From the NCBI GenBank assembly GCA_964387205.1, contig CAYLVY010000118.1:1-11718 (forward strand): 11,718 bases of DNA. The letters run 5' to 3'. The notes beneath the pieces were generated by a model, which was not told where the DNA came from, made no database searches, and saw only the letters and a program-made list of their open reading frames with translations. The DNA is from CAIVAT01 sp964387205. Lineage in GTDB: Bacteria > Bacteroidota > Bacteroidia > Bacteroidales > FEN-979. Position 1 is the first letter of the stretch. Each line of letters begins with the position of its first letter. Made by a program: the position numbers and the translations under genes. This document shows positions 1-6,739 of the stretch, in pieces.

Positions 1-1
1 A

Positions 2-1408
2 CCCAAAAGGCAATACTTTTTCAATGGATATTATGCATTTCGAACCAGTAAACTGAAACTTAAACTGGCTGGAGATTATTTCAATGAACTTTTGCTGGAC
101 CGTGGATCTCCGGAGGCTCCCTATTATGAAACCGCATTTGATAACGAATTTTCCACCCGGAGAGGTACGGTGAGGGCCGATGGTTCCTGGAAGATCTCCA
201 GATATCGCAATGTCACTCTTCTTGCAGCCTATTCTGACTGGACAAGGGTCAGGCAAACATGGTTCAAGGAGTTGACCACACTGGAAAAAATTCCGGTCAA
301 CCAATCCTGGGCACGGGACACCAATGCCATTAATGCCGTGACTGCCCGTGGAACATACTCCCTTCACAATCCCTCCCGCCTGATTAATTTTCAGGCCGGA
401 TTTGACCTATCCCATGAAGCCGGAAGAGGCGAAAAGATTGAGGGAAACTACCAGACCATTGGTGATTACGCTCTTTTTGCCAGCATCAGGATCGATGCCC
501 TGAAGCGCGAAAAAATGTCAGGGAATGAAACTACTTCGGAGCCGGTTCTCTCTCTCCAGCCCGGCATCAGGCTCATCAGAAATTCGAGGTATGTTGCACC
601 ATTGGTTTATGCTGTGAGCACAAGATGGGCAGTCACCGAAAAAACCCTGTTCAGGTTTTCCTATGCCCGAGGATTCCGTGCCCCGGCCCTGAAAGAACTG
701 TATCTCTCCTTTGTCGACTTTAATCATCATATTACAGGAAACCCTGACCTGGAGGCTGAGACATCACATAATTTCAATGCTAATCTGGGGTTTGCAGCTA
801 CCCCCGGCCATGCAGGACTCACATTCGATGTCACAGGTTTCTGCAACCTGATCAGCAATGTGATCCTGCTTGCCCGGTCTGAACCCAACACTGTCCGGTA
901 TTCCTACCGGAATGTCTCCCGGTATATAAGCGCCGGGGGACAACTCAACGGTTCCATGACCCTGCATCCATCGTTTACGATGCAGGCTGGCTTCGCAATG
1001 ACCGGAACAACAGGTTCTCTCCATGATTCGTTGCCATACGATCCTTTCAGGTGGTCACCGGAAGTCACCATGACAAGTCGCTATCTTTTCAGGGAATATG
1101 ACCTGTCGGTTGCCCTGTTTTATAAATATACCGGTGACACGCCCCAGCCGGGATTTTCCGACACGGGGATAGAATGGTACACCGTTTCTTCTTACCATAC
1201 TGCAGATATTACCATGACCAAAGGATTCTGGAACAACCGGATCAACCTTTCGACCGGGATAAAAAACCTGTTCAATGTCACCACCATACCAACTACCGGA
1301 TCGGCATTCACCGGAGGCCATACCGGTGGTTCAGGTTCCGGCGCCAGTATCTCGTGGGGTAGAACGTTATTCCTGAAACTGCAATTCCAATTAAACCACT
1401 TTAAATGA
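2..1408 (+). CDS. TonB-dependent outer-membrane receptor, heme/hemoprotein type, C-terminal part (5' end outside window)
   Basis: The reading frame is open from the first complete codon at base 2, so the N-terminal signal peptide, plug domain and first strands lie upstream. The visible 468 residues have the alternating aromatic/polar pattern of a 22-strand outer-membrane beta-barrel. The FRAP motif (674-685) is followed by ELY, a pair of histidines (725-730) and GNPDL (737-751). A FRAP box, a His and an NPDL/NPNL box in this order characterise heme and hemoglobin receptors of the HemR/HmuR type. The protein ends LKLQFQLNHFK, close to a normal barrel-closing strand. In the cell it would import a ligand across the outer membrane with energy from TonB-ExbBD. 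Its stop overlaps the start of the HmuY-family gene (ATGA, 1405-1408), which supports heme as ligand and suggests translational coupling. Heme specificity is inferred from motif and neighbour; another siderophore-like ligand is possible. Confidence 0.88.
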   Translation, partial: PKRQYFFNGYYAFRTSKLKLKLAGDYFNELLLDRGSPEAPYYETAFDNEFSTRRGTVRADGSWKISRYRNVTLLAAYSDWTRVRQTWFKELTTLEKIPVNQSWARDTNAINAVTARGTYSLHNPSRLINFQAGFDLSHEAGRGEKIEGNYQTIGDYALFASIRIDALKREKMSGNETTSEPVLSLQPGIRLIRNSRYVAPLVYAVSTRWAVTEKTLFRFSYARGFRAPALKELYLSFVDFNHHITGNPDLEAETSHNFNANLGFAATPGHAGLTFDVTGFCNLISNVILLARSEPNTVRYSYRNVSRYISAGGQLNGSMTLHPSFTMQAGFAMTGTTGSLHDSLPYDPFRWSPEVTMTSRYLFREYDLSVALFYKYTGDTPQPGFSDTGIEWYTVSSYHTADITMTKGFWNNRINLSTGIKNLFNVTTIPTTGSAFTGGHTGGSGSGASISWGRTLFLKLQFQLNHFK

Positions 1409-2406
1409 AATTGACCGGCATCATTATGATTTCAATTATGGCGTTGATTTTTCTCACTGCCTGTTTTAAGGATGAGGAAAGGATTGAACCCCATCCGAGG
1501 GGCGATGTCATTACCGACACTATTCCAATGACCGACCTTTATCTTTTCCAGATATATTACGACCTTGAAGCCGGCAGGATCATCCGGCGAAATGAAAAAA
1601 CCGGGTTTGATCTTGGATTTGAGTGCAGTCCTGAAGGGTTCCATATTGTGCTCAACTCAGCCAACTTTATGACAATTGCCGATCTGGGTGTTACTGCTTT
1701 CGGCCAGGTGTACGATACAGCCGGGAAGGCGATGATATTCGACAAGTCGGATGGCGACCCCGATTCCACCGCCATCGGAATCTGGTTTAACATCCAACAC
1801 GGAGATACTGTGTCGAACCGACATGTATATGCAGTCAACCGTGGCCTTGATGAAAACGGGAACCCGCTGGGTTTACACCAGGTGATCTTCGACAGTCTGA
1901 AGAACGGAATTTACTATTTCCGCCATGCTCCGCTGGCCGGTGGAGAAACCGTACACGGCACCGTGAAAAAGAGCGCAGAATTTCGTTACGCCTGGTACAG
2001 CCTTTTAAAAGAAGAGACTATTACTGCCGAACCTGCAGCAAATCGATGGGACCTGCTTTTTACGCAATACACCACGATGCTCTATACCGATGACGGGGAT
2101 CCATATCCATATCTGCTCACCGGTGTGCTGACCAACCCGCCGGTTACCGTTTCCCGCAATACTCAACTAACATTTCAGGAGGTCAGTATCGACCAGGCCT
2201 ACAATCTCCAGTTTTCATCCGGCAGGGATGTCATTGGTTACGACTGGAAAGATTATAACTTCGACCAGGGCAATTATACCATCGTCCCGGGTTTGAGTTA
2301 TGTTATCCGCAACCGATCCGGATTTTTATTCAAACTGAGATTTATCGGATTCTATAATAAGCATGGTTCAAAAGGGTATCCGGTCATAGAATATCAGCGG
2401 TTGTAA
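1405..2406 (+). CDS. HmuY-family heme-binding lipoprotein, probably surface-exposed
   Basis: This is a 333-residue lipoprotein. Residues 1-20 form a short signal peptide ending in the lipobox LTAC, with Cys20 to be lipidated. The following FKDEE resembles the lipoprotein export signal (Lys plus acidic residues after the Cys) that sends Bacteroidota lipoproteins to the cell surface. The C-terminal half has family features: WDLLFTQY (215-222), PYLLTGVLTN (235-244), IGYDWK (277-282) and a final LRFIGFYN...GSKGYP...EYQ block (311-331). The N-terminal half has a similar motif, FDLGF (68-72), followed by IVLNSANFM. HmuY proteins bind heme outside the cell and pass it to the partner TonB-dependent receptor, which here is the overlapping upstream gene. 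Porphyromonas gingivalis HmuY is about 216 residues, so this is a long form. The heme ligands cannot be assigned by eye. No hmuSTUV-like genes follow; the next gene is on the other strand. Confidence 0.85.
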   Translation: MKLTGIIMISIMALIFLTACFKDEERIEPHPRGDVITDTIPMTDLYLFQIYYDLEAGRIIRRNEKTGFDLGFECSPEGFHIVLNSANFMTIADLGVTAFGQVYDTAGKAMIFDKSDGDPDSTAIGIWFNIQHGDTVSNRHVYAVNRGLDENGNPLGLHQVIFDSLKNGIYYFRHAPLAGGETVHGTVKKSAEFRYAWYSLLKEETITAEPAANRWDLLFTQYTTMLYTDDGDPYPYLLTGVLTNPPVTVSRNTQLTFQEVSIDQAYNLQFSSGRDVIGYDWKDYNFDQGNYTIVPGLSYVIRNRSGFLFKLRFIGFYNKHGSKGYPVIEYQRL

Positions 2407-2410
2407 CCTT

Positions 2411-2617
2411 TTACCCTTTCTTCCGGCAGGTGTTCATTCCTGTCAGCAGGTATAACGGACAGAAACCAACCAGGCTGGTCAGTACGAAAACAACTGCCAC
2501 AATAACCAATACAATTCCCAGGGTGCCGGTAATGATGTTGGTGAAATAAAGTACTCCGATGATTACAGCTATCAGGATGCGGATGATTTTATCCACATTA
2601 CCCATATTTTTTTTCAT
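2411..2617 (-). CDS. DUF2892 (YgaP-type transmembrane) family small membrane protein
   Basis: A 68-residue protein with a basic N-terminus and the NVDKIIRI opening typical of the DUF2892 family, two hydrophobic helices (about residues 11-29 and 31-50), then GFCPLY and NTC before a short basic tail. Cys53 and Cys64 are the only cysteines, and the CPLY...NTC pattern is usual for family members in Bacteroidota. In other bacteria the domain occurs alone or fused to rhodanese domains, as in YgaP, but its function here is unknown. The gene converges on the HmuY-family gene with a 4-base gap and no visible hairpin between them. No Shine-Dalgarno sequence and no good TAnnTTTG box were seen upstream. 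The start is the first Met and gives the full family length. Confidence 0.85.
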   Translation of the reverse strand: MKKNMGNVDKIIRILIAVIIGVLYFTNIITGTLGIVLVIVAVVFVLTSLVGFCPLYLLTGMNTCRKKG

Positions 2618-2724
2618 GATATGTCGATTTATAGATATGTGATGTAGGTTACAACAATCGTACCATCTGAAATTGTTTCCATGGGGAGGTTTACCGTTTA
2701 AACCGGCATGTTGATCAAATTTTC

Positions 2725-2755
2725 TTTCAGAATCCGATCAAACTAAATATCTTTG
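2725..2755 (+). promoter_or_regulatory. Bacteroidota-type promoter for the C1 peptidase gene
   Basis: TATCTTTG at 2748-2755 is an exact match to the Bacteroidota -7 consensus TAnnTTTG. TTTC at 2725-2728, exactly 19 bases upstream, matches the -33 box TTTG at three of four positions. Transcription would begin near 2762, giving a leader of about 24 bases before the ATG at 2786. This also argues that the upstream in-frame TTG at 2753, which lies inside the -7 box, is not the start codon. Confidence 0.6.
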
Positions 2756-2785
2756 AGCCATAAACCCTTAAATTCTCAACTGTTT

Positions 2786-3994
2786 ATGAAATCTCTCCTT
2801 ACTTTCATTCTGACACTGCTGTTTGCCGGAGTTTTCAACACGATAGCCGCCCAGGAAAAGGAAAAGACCTCTGATTCCGGATATCAGTTCACCATCACAA
2901 AGCAATTGCCGGCCACACCGGTTCGGAACCAATACCGGTCCAGCACCTGTTGGAGTTATTCTGCTATCTCATTTTTGGAATCCGAACTGCTCAGAATGGG
3001 AAAAGACACTTTTGACCTTTCGGAGATGTTTGTAGTAAGGAATGTTTATTCCGATAAAGCGACCGCTTACGTCCGTTGGAACGGGAAGCACAATTTTGCT
3101 GGTGGCGGCGCATCCCATGATGTGACCGACGTATTGCGGAAATACGGTATGGTTCCTGAAGAGGTTTACACAGGGAATACGATTGGGGAGACCAATCCGG
3201 TACACGGAGAGATGGACGAGGTGCTGAAGGCCTATGTAGATGCAGTATTAAAAAACTCAAACCGCAAATTGAGTCCCGTATGGCATCAGGGTTTTCAGGG
3301 TTTGCTCGACGCATACCTTGGAAAGTATCCGGAGAAGTTCCTGTACAAAGGTAAAGAGTTCACTCCGAAATCTTATGCGTCAATGCTCGGCCTCAACCCT
3401 GATGACTATGTGGAGGTCACATCCTTTACCCACCATCCTTATTATACCAGTTTCATAATGGAAGTTCCGGATAACTGGAATCTGGGTTCTGTTTACAATG
3501 TTCCGCTGGATGAAATGATGAAGGTGATTGATTATTCATTGCAGAATGGATACACCGTGGTTTGGGGGGCTGACATCAGTGAAAAGGGATTTTCCTGGAA
3601 GAACGGCCTGGCGGTGGTTCCCGACCGGAATGCACCGGAAGTGGCCGGAATGGAGCGAAACCGTTGGGAAAAGATGACAGATGCCGAGAAGGATAAACTC
3701 CTGTTCAAATTCGACAAGCCAATGCCGGAAAAAAACATTACTGTCGAGATGCGGCAGAATGAGTTTGACAATTATCAGACCACCGATGATCATGGGATGC
3801 ACATTACCGGAACCGCAGTGGACCAGAACGGCAATAAATATTATCTGGTCAAGAACTCCTGGGGAACCGACGGAAATCCTTATCATGGATACTGTTACGC
3901 CTCTGAAGCCTATGTAAAATTAAAAACCATCGGTCTGATGGTTCATAAAAATGCCATTCCTGCTGATATCCGTAACAAATCAGGGATAAAATAA
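2786..3994 (+). CDS. Secreted C1B-family cysteine peptidase (bleomycin hydrolase / aminopeptidase C-like)
   Basis: A 402-residue papain-fold peptidase. Starting at the ATG at 2786 gives a clear signal peptide (residues 1-22, ending NTIAA before Gln23), so the mature enzyme is exported to the periplasm or beyond. Catalytic elements are in order: Gln49 in NQYRSSTCW, nucleophile Cys55, His339 in HGMHITG and Asn357 in KNSWG. The long insertion between Cys and His, and LSEMFVVRN just after the Cys helix, are typical of the C1B subfamily rather than of classical papain or cathepsin proteins. No propeptide domain is visible. Related Bacteroidota enzymes are annotated as aminopeptidase C and probably trim peptides for nutrition. 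It has its own promoter and converges on aat with a one-base gap. An in-frame TTG at 2753 was rejected because it lies in the promoter and would bury the signal peptide. Confidence 0.88.
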   Translation: MKSLLTFILTLLFAGVFNTIAAQEKEKTSDSGYQFTITKQLPATPVRNQYRSSTCWSYSAISFLESELLRMGKDTFDLSEMFVVRNVYSDKATAYVRWNGKHNFAGGGASHDVTDVLRKYGMVPEEVYTGNTIGETNPVHGEMDEVLKAYVDAVLKNSNRKLSPVWHQGFQGLLDAYLGKYPEKFLYKGKEFTPKSYASMLGLNPDDYVEVTSFTHHPYYTSFIMEVPDNWNLGSVYNVPLDEMMKVIDYSLQNGYTVVWGADISEKGFSWKNGLAVVPDRNAPEVAGMERNRWEKMTDAEKDKLLFKFDKPMPEKNITVEMRQNEFDNYQTTDDHGMHITGTAVDQNGNKYYLVKNSWGTDGNPYHGYCYASEAYVKLKTIGLMVHKNAIPADIRNKSGIK

Positions 3995-3995
3995 T

Positions 3996-4676
3996 TCATA
4001 CAATCCATCGGCCCCGCATTGAGGGGTGATGAAGCGCTTCATCCAGCAGTGAAATATAATGGGTGCGGGGTATGCTCCCTGCGCCTTGTTTCCTTAAATG
4101 GTCAGATTCAGTCTGACAATCGATAAACCTGAATCCTTGCAGCACTGAAAACTTCACCAGGGCGGCAAAGGCAAGACGTGAAGCATTGGATGCCTTATGA
4201 AACATGCTTTCTCCGAAAAATGCCTTCCCTAGCGACAAACCGTAAAGTCCCCCAACCAGATGCTCACCCTCATAAGTCTCAAAGGAGTGGGCCCAGCCCA
4301 ACCGGTGCATTTCGGTGTATGCATTGATAAATGACCTGCTGATCCAGGAACCCTGCTGGTCAGGACGCTTTGCAGCAGCACAACCTTTGATAACTTCTTC
4401 AAACCGTTCATCTGTTTTCACTTTGTAGCTGCCGCTGCGTTCCAATCGTTTCAAAGAATCCGCCATTCTGAATTCAGCAGGGAAAAGTACCATCCTGGGA
4501 TCAGGGGAGAACCAAAATATCCTCCTTCCGGAGCGGAACCAGGGAAAAATACCGCTTGAATATGCCGCCAGGAGCCGGTCGGGATTCAGATCGCCGCCAA
4601 CAGCAATCAAACCGTCGGGTTCGGCATCCTCAACGGGTGGAAAGATCGGTATATCCGGTAGCATGTAAACGGTCAT
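3996..4676 (-). CDS. aat: Leucyl/phenylalanyl-tRNA--protein transferase
   Basis: A 226-residue enzyme of usual family length that transfers Leu or Phe from aminoacyl-tRNA to the N-terminus of proteins starting with Arg or Lys, marking them for ClpS/ClpAP degradation in the cytosol. Motifs in order: PDGLIAVGGDL (20-30), GIFPWF (42-47), WFSPDPR (55-61), Trp111-Ile112, AHSFE (129-133), LVGGLYG (140-146), FFGESMF (153-159), IDCQ (185-188) and His193-Leu194. Glu156 and Gln188 align with residues proposed as catalytic in the E. coli enzyme. I chose the ATG at 4676 over one at 4712 because it forms an ATGA overlap with the stop of the upstream aminotransferase and puts the family N-terminus (MTVYMLPD) at residue 1. 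It should be co-transcribed and translationally coupled with that gene. Confidence 0.95.
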   Translation of the reverse strand: MTVYMLPDIPIFPPVEDAEPDGLIAVGGDLNPDRLLAAYSSGIFPWFRSGRRIFWFSPDPRMVLFPAEFRMADSLKRLERSGSYKVKTDERFEEVIKGCAAAKRPDQQGSWISRSFINAYTEMHRLGWAHSFETYEGEHLVGGLYGLSLGKAFFGESMFHKASNASRLAFAALVKFSVLQGFRFIDCQTESDHLRKQGAGSIPRTHYISLLDEALHHPSMRGRWIV

Positions 4677-5860
4677 GCAATGAAATCGAGTGCCCGTGTC
4701 AATCGGTGACATGCCTCATCAATCTCATCTACCGCAATGGTGAGCGGAGGAGCAATGCGGAAGGTGGCCGGGGGAAATAGGAACCAATCGATGATCACTC
4801 CATTGGCAATGGCTTGTTGCATAAACGATGATTTTTTCCCGGGGTCGGCGAGGTCAATACCCAGGGCTAGCCCTTTTCGCCTGATCGCGCCGACAGAGGG
4901 GTGGCCTGAAAGTTGCGATTCAAAATTCCGGCCTTTTTCTTCAACCGCATCGATGATGCTTTCGTTAATCAACAGATTCAATCCGGCCAGTCCGGCGGCG
5001 CAACTCACCGGATGACCGCCAAAAGTAGTGATATGACCAAGTTCGGGTTGAAATGCAAGGGTTTTCATCATTCCTGCCGGTGCGATGAACGCCCCGAGAG
5101 GCATTCCTGCTCCAAGAGCCTTTGCCAGCAATAATATATCCGGAATGAATCCGTAATGCTCAAAACTGAACATCCGCCCGGTTCTGCCCATACCCATCTG
5201 GACATCATCCAGTATGAGCAAAACCCCATGTGACCTGCATCGTTCGGTCAGGGCACTCATGAATGGCTGATCCGCAGGTACGATGCCCGCTTCGGCCTGT
5301 ATCGTTTCAAAAACCACCGCTGCAACCTGATCGTCGATCATTTCAAGATCATCGGGAGAGTTGAACCGGAGGTGATAAACATCCGGAAGAAGAGGACGAA
5401 AGGCAGCTTTCAGGCTCTCATCGCCGAGTATGCTCAAACTTCCCTGGGTACTGCCATGATAGGCTTGGAAGAAACTTAAAATCCTGGTGCGACCCGTGTA
5501 CCGCTTTGCCAGTTTCATAGCACCTTCCACAGCCTCACTCCCGGAATTGACAAAATATACCGAATCGAGGGATTCAGGCAGCAATTCAGCGAGGCGCCGG
5601 GCCAGCCTGACTTGTGGCGACTGGATGAACTCTCCGTAAACATTCAGGTGAAGGTATTTGTCGATCTGGTGCCGGATGGCGCTGAGCACAGCCGGATGAC
5701 GGTGTCCGGTATTGCTGACTGTTATCCCGGCAACCAGGTCCATATAATCCCTTCCATTTGCGTCGTAAAAAAACACTCCTTCCGCCCGTTTGATTTCCAT
5801 ATCCATGGGGGTGAAGGATGGTAGCCCAAGGTGTCGGTAAAAAATCTCCCTGTCTGTCAT
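4673..5860 (-). CDS. Class III PLP-dependent aminotransferase (acetylornithine/ornithine aminotransferase-like)
   Basis: A 395-residue fold-type I aminotransferase. It has the phosphate-binding Gly-Ser-Glu (107-109, in NSGSEAVEG), the AYHG motif (133-136), the cofactor-stacking Asp218 in LDDVQMGMGRTG, the Schiff-base Lys247 in LLAKALGAGMPLG, TTFGGHP (278-284) and a substrate-binding RIAPPL near the end. The usual DEVQ motif reads DDVQ, a conservative Glu-to-Asp change next to the invariant Asp. The substrate cannot be fixed from sequence; no arg genes adjoin, and related Bacteroidota proteins carry only a generic aspartate-aminotransferase-family label. I start at the ATG at 5860 (MTDREIF) rather than a possible start at 5893, which lies upstream of the -7 box (5882-5889). 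Its stop overlaps the aat start by ATGA, so the two form an operon. It is divergent from the short-chain dehydrogenase. Confidence 0.88.
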   Translation of the reverse strand: MTDREIFYRHLGLPSFTPMDMEIKRAEGVFFYDANGRDYMDLVAGITVSNTGHRHPAVLSAIRHQIDKYLHLNVYGEFIQSPQVRLARRLAELLPESLDSVYFVNSGSEAVEGAMKLAKRYTGRTRILSFFQAYHGSTQGSLSILGDESLKAAFRPLLPDVYHLRFNSPDDLEMIDDQVAAVVFETIQAEAGIVPADQPFMSALTERCRSHGVLLILDDVQMGMGRTGRMFSFEHYGFIPDILLLAKALGAGMPLGAFIAPAGMMKTLAFQPELGHITTFGGHPVSCAAGLAGLNLLINESIIDAVEEKGRNFESQLSGHPSVGAIRRKGLALGIDLADPGKKSSFMQQAIANGVIIDWFLFPPATFRIAPPLTIAVDEIDEACHRLTRALDFIA

Positions 5861-5881
5861 GATGGTGCCAATATCGGCAGC

Positions 5882-5889
5882 CAAAGATA
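5882..5889 (-). promoter_or_regulatory. -7 promoter element for the aminotransferase-aat operon
   Basis: Read on the minus strand this is TATCTTTG, an exact TAnnTTTG match. It ends 22 bases before the ATG at 5860, giving a predicted leader of about 16 bases. No TTTG-like -33 box is found at the expected spacing; that position falls on the -7 box of the opposing promoter. An activator or a weak -33 contact may compensate. Confidence 0.5.
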
Positions 5890-5908
5890 ACAAATCGCCC
5901 GGGATTGC

Positions 5909-5916
5909 TACCTTTG
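5909..5916 (+). promoter_or_regulatory. -7 promoter element for the short-chain dehydrogenase gene
   Basis: TACCTTTG matches TAnnTTTG exactly and ends 22 bases before the ATG at 5938. It faces away from the minus-strand -7 box at 5882-5889, with 19 bases between the two. As there, no -33 box is recognisable. The two boxes lie in a 12-base inverted repeat (5882-5893 and 5905-5916) with 10 matching positions. Confidence 0.5.
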
Positions 5917-5937
5917 CACCGACATTTCCTTAAGCCT

Positions 5938-6732
5938 ATGAAAAACAAGGTAGTTGTGATCACAGGGGCATCCTCGGGTATCGGAAGAGCACTCGCGAAG
6001 GTTTATGCATCCAGGGGATTTGATCTGGCATTAGCCTCCAGGTCAGGTATCATGGATGATTCACTGAAAAGTTATCCTGTCAGGATTTTAAATCTCATTG
6101 CAGATGTGTCCAGGGAAGAGGATTGCCGAAACCTGATTGACCAGACGGTGGAGCGTTTCGGACGGATCGATATTCTGATAAACAATGCGGGAATTTCAAT
6201 GCGGGCGCTGTTTGAAGAGGCTGACCTTGATGTGATACGAAGGGTGATGGATGTTAATTTCTGGGGAACCGTCTATTGCACGAAATTTGCCTTGCCATGG
6301 CTGCTTCAGTCGGGCGGATCTCTGGCAGGAGTCTCTTCGGTAGCAGGATACAAGGGTTTACCCGGACGCGCCGGATATTCTGCATCCAAATTTGCCATGC
6401 AGGGATTGCTGGAGGTGATCAGGATCGAGAACAGAAAGAAAGGACTTCATGTGCTGATCGCCTGCCCCGGATTCACGGCATCGAATATCCGTAAAGTGGC
6501 ACTTTCGCGCGATGGATCACCTCAGGGAGAAACGCCCCTGGATGAGAATAAACTGATGAGTGCCGGCGAGGTTGCCGATAGAATAGCCCGGGCGGTGGAA
6601 AAAAGAAAGGAGCGCCTTGTGCTTACCATGCAAGGTAAAATGACGGTAATGCTCAATAAGTTCTTTCCCCGATGGATGGATGGCATGGTATATAAACACA
6701 TGGCCAAAGAACCGGATTCCCCTTTTCGGTAA
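5938..6732 (+). CDS. SDR-family NAD(P)-dependent oxidoreductase
   Basis: A 264-residue classical short-chain dehydrogenase/reductase, a cytosolic Rossmann-fold enzyme that oxidises or reduces a carbonyl/alcohol pair with NAD(P). Visible elements: cofactor loop TGASSGIG (9-16), Ser35-Arg36 after the second strand (an Arg there often favours NADPH), NNAG (82-85), Asn107, catalytic Ser134 and the YSASK motif with Tyr147 and Lys151. PGF after strand six (474-base region 6466-6474) is also typical. The C-terminal region is basic with a Trp-Met hydrophobic stretch. The substrate is unknown; the general look is that of the DHRS7/11-beta-HSD-like branch. The ATG at 5938 is preferred to an in-frame TTG at 5905, which precedes the -7 box. 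The gene converges on xerD with a 7-base gap and is likely transcribed alone. Confidence 0.92.
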   Translation: MKNKVVVITGASSGIGRALAKVYASRGFDLALASRSGIMDDSLKSYPVRILNLIADVSREEDCRNLIDQTVERFGRIDILINNAGISMRALFEEADLDVIRRVMDVNFWGTVYCTKFALPWLLQSGGSLAGVSSVAGYKGLPGRAGYSASKFAMQGLLEVIRIENRKKGLHVLIACPGFTASNIRKVALSRDGSPQGETPLDENKLMSAGEVADRIARAVEKRKERLVLTMQGKMTVMLNKFFPRWMDGMVYKHMAKEPDSPFR

Positions 6733-6739
6733 TGTTTTT

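Noticed and set aside
1432..1838. Two minus-strand ORFs over the HmuY-family gene
   Set aside because: They overlap each other and the real lipoprotein gene in different frames and show no motifs.
2688..2704. Small inverted repeat GGTTTA / TAAACC upstream of the peptidase gene
   Set aside because: Six-base arms with a five-base loop and no T run are expected by chance, and it is too far from either start to be given a role.
3536..3886. A 116-residue minus-strand ORF inside the C1 peptidase gene
   Set aside because: It is antisense to the part holding catalytic His339 and Asn357 and looks like a codon-bias shadow.
5586..5963. A 125-residue minus-strand ORF
   Set aside because: It lies over the aminotransferase gene in another frame, runs through the promoter region, and has no family-like motif.
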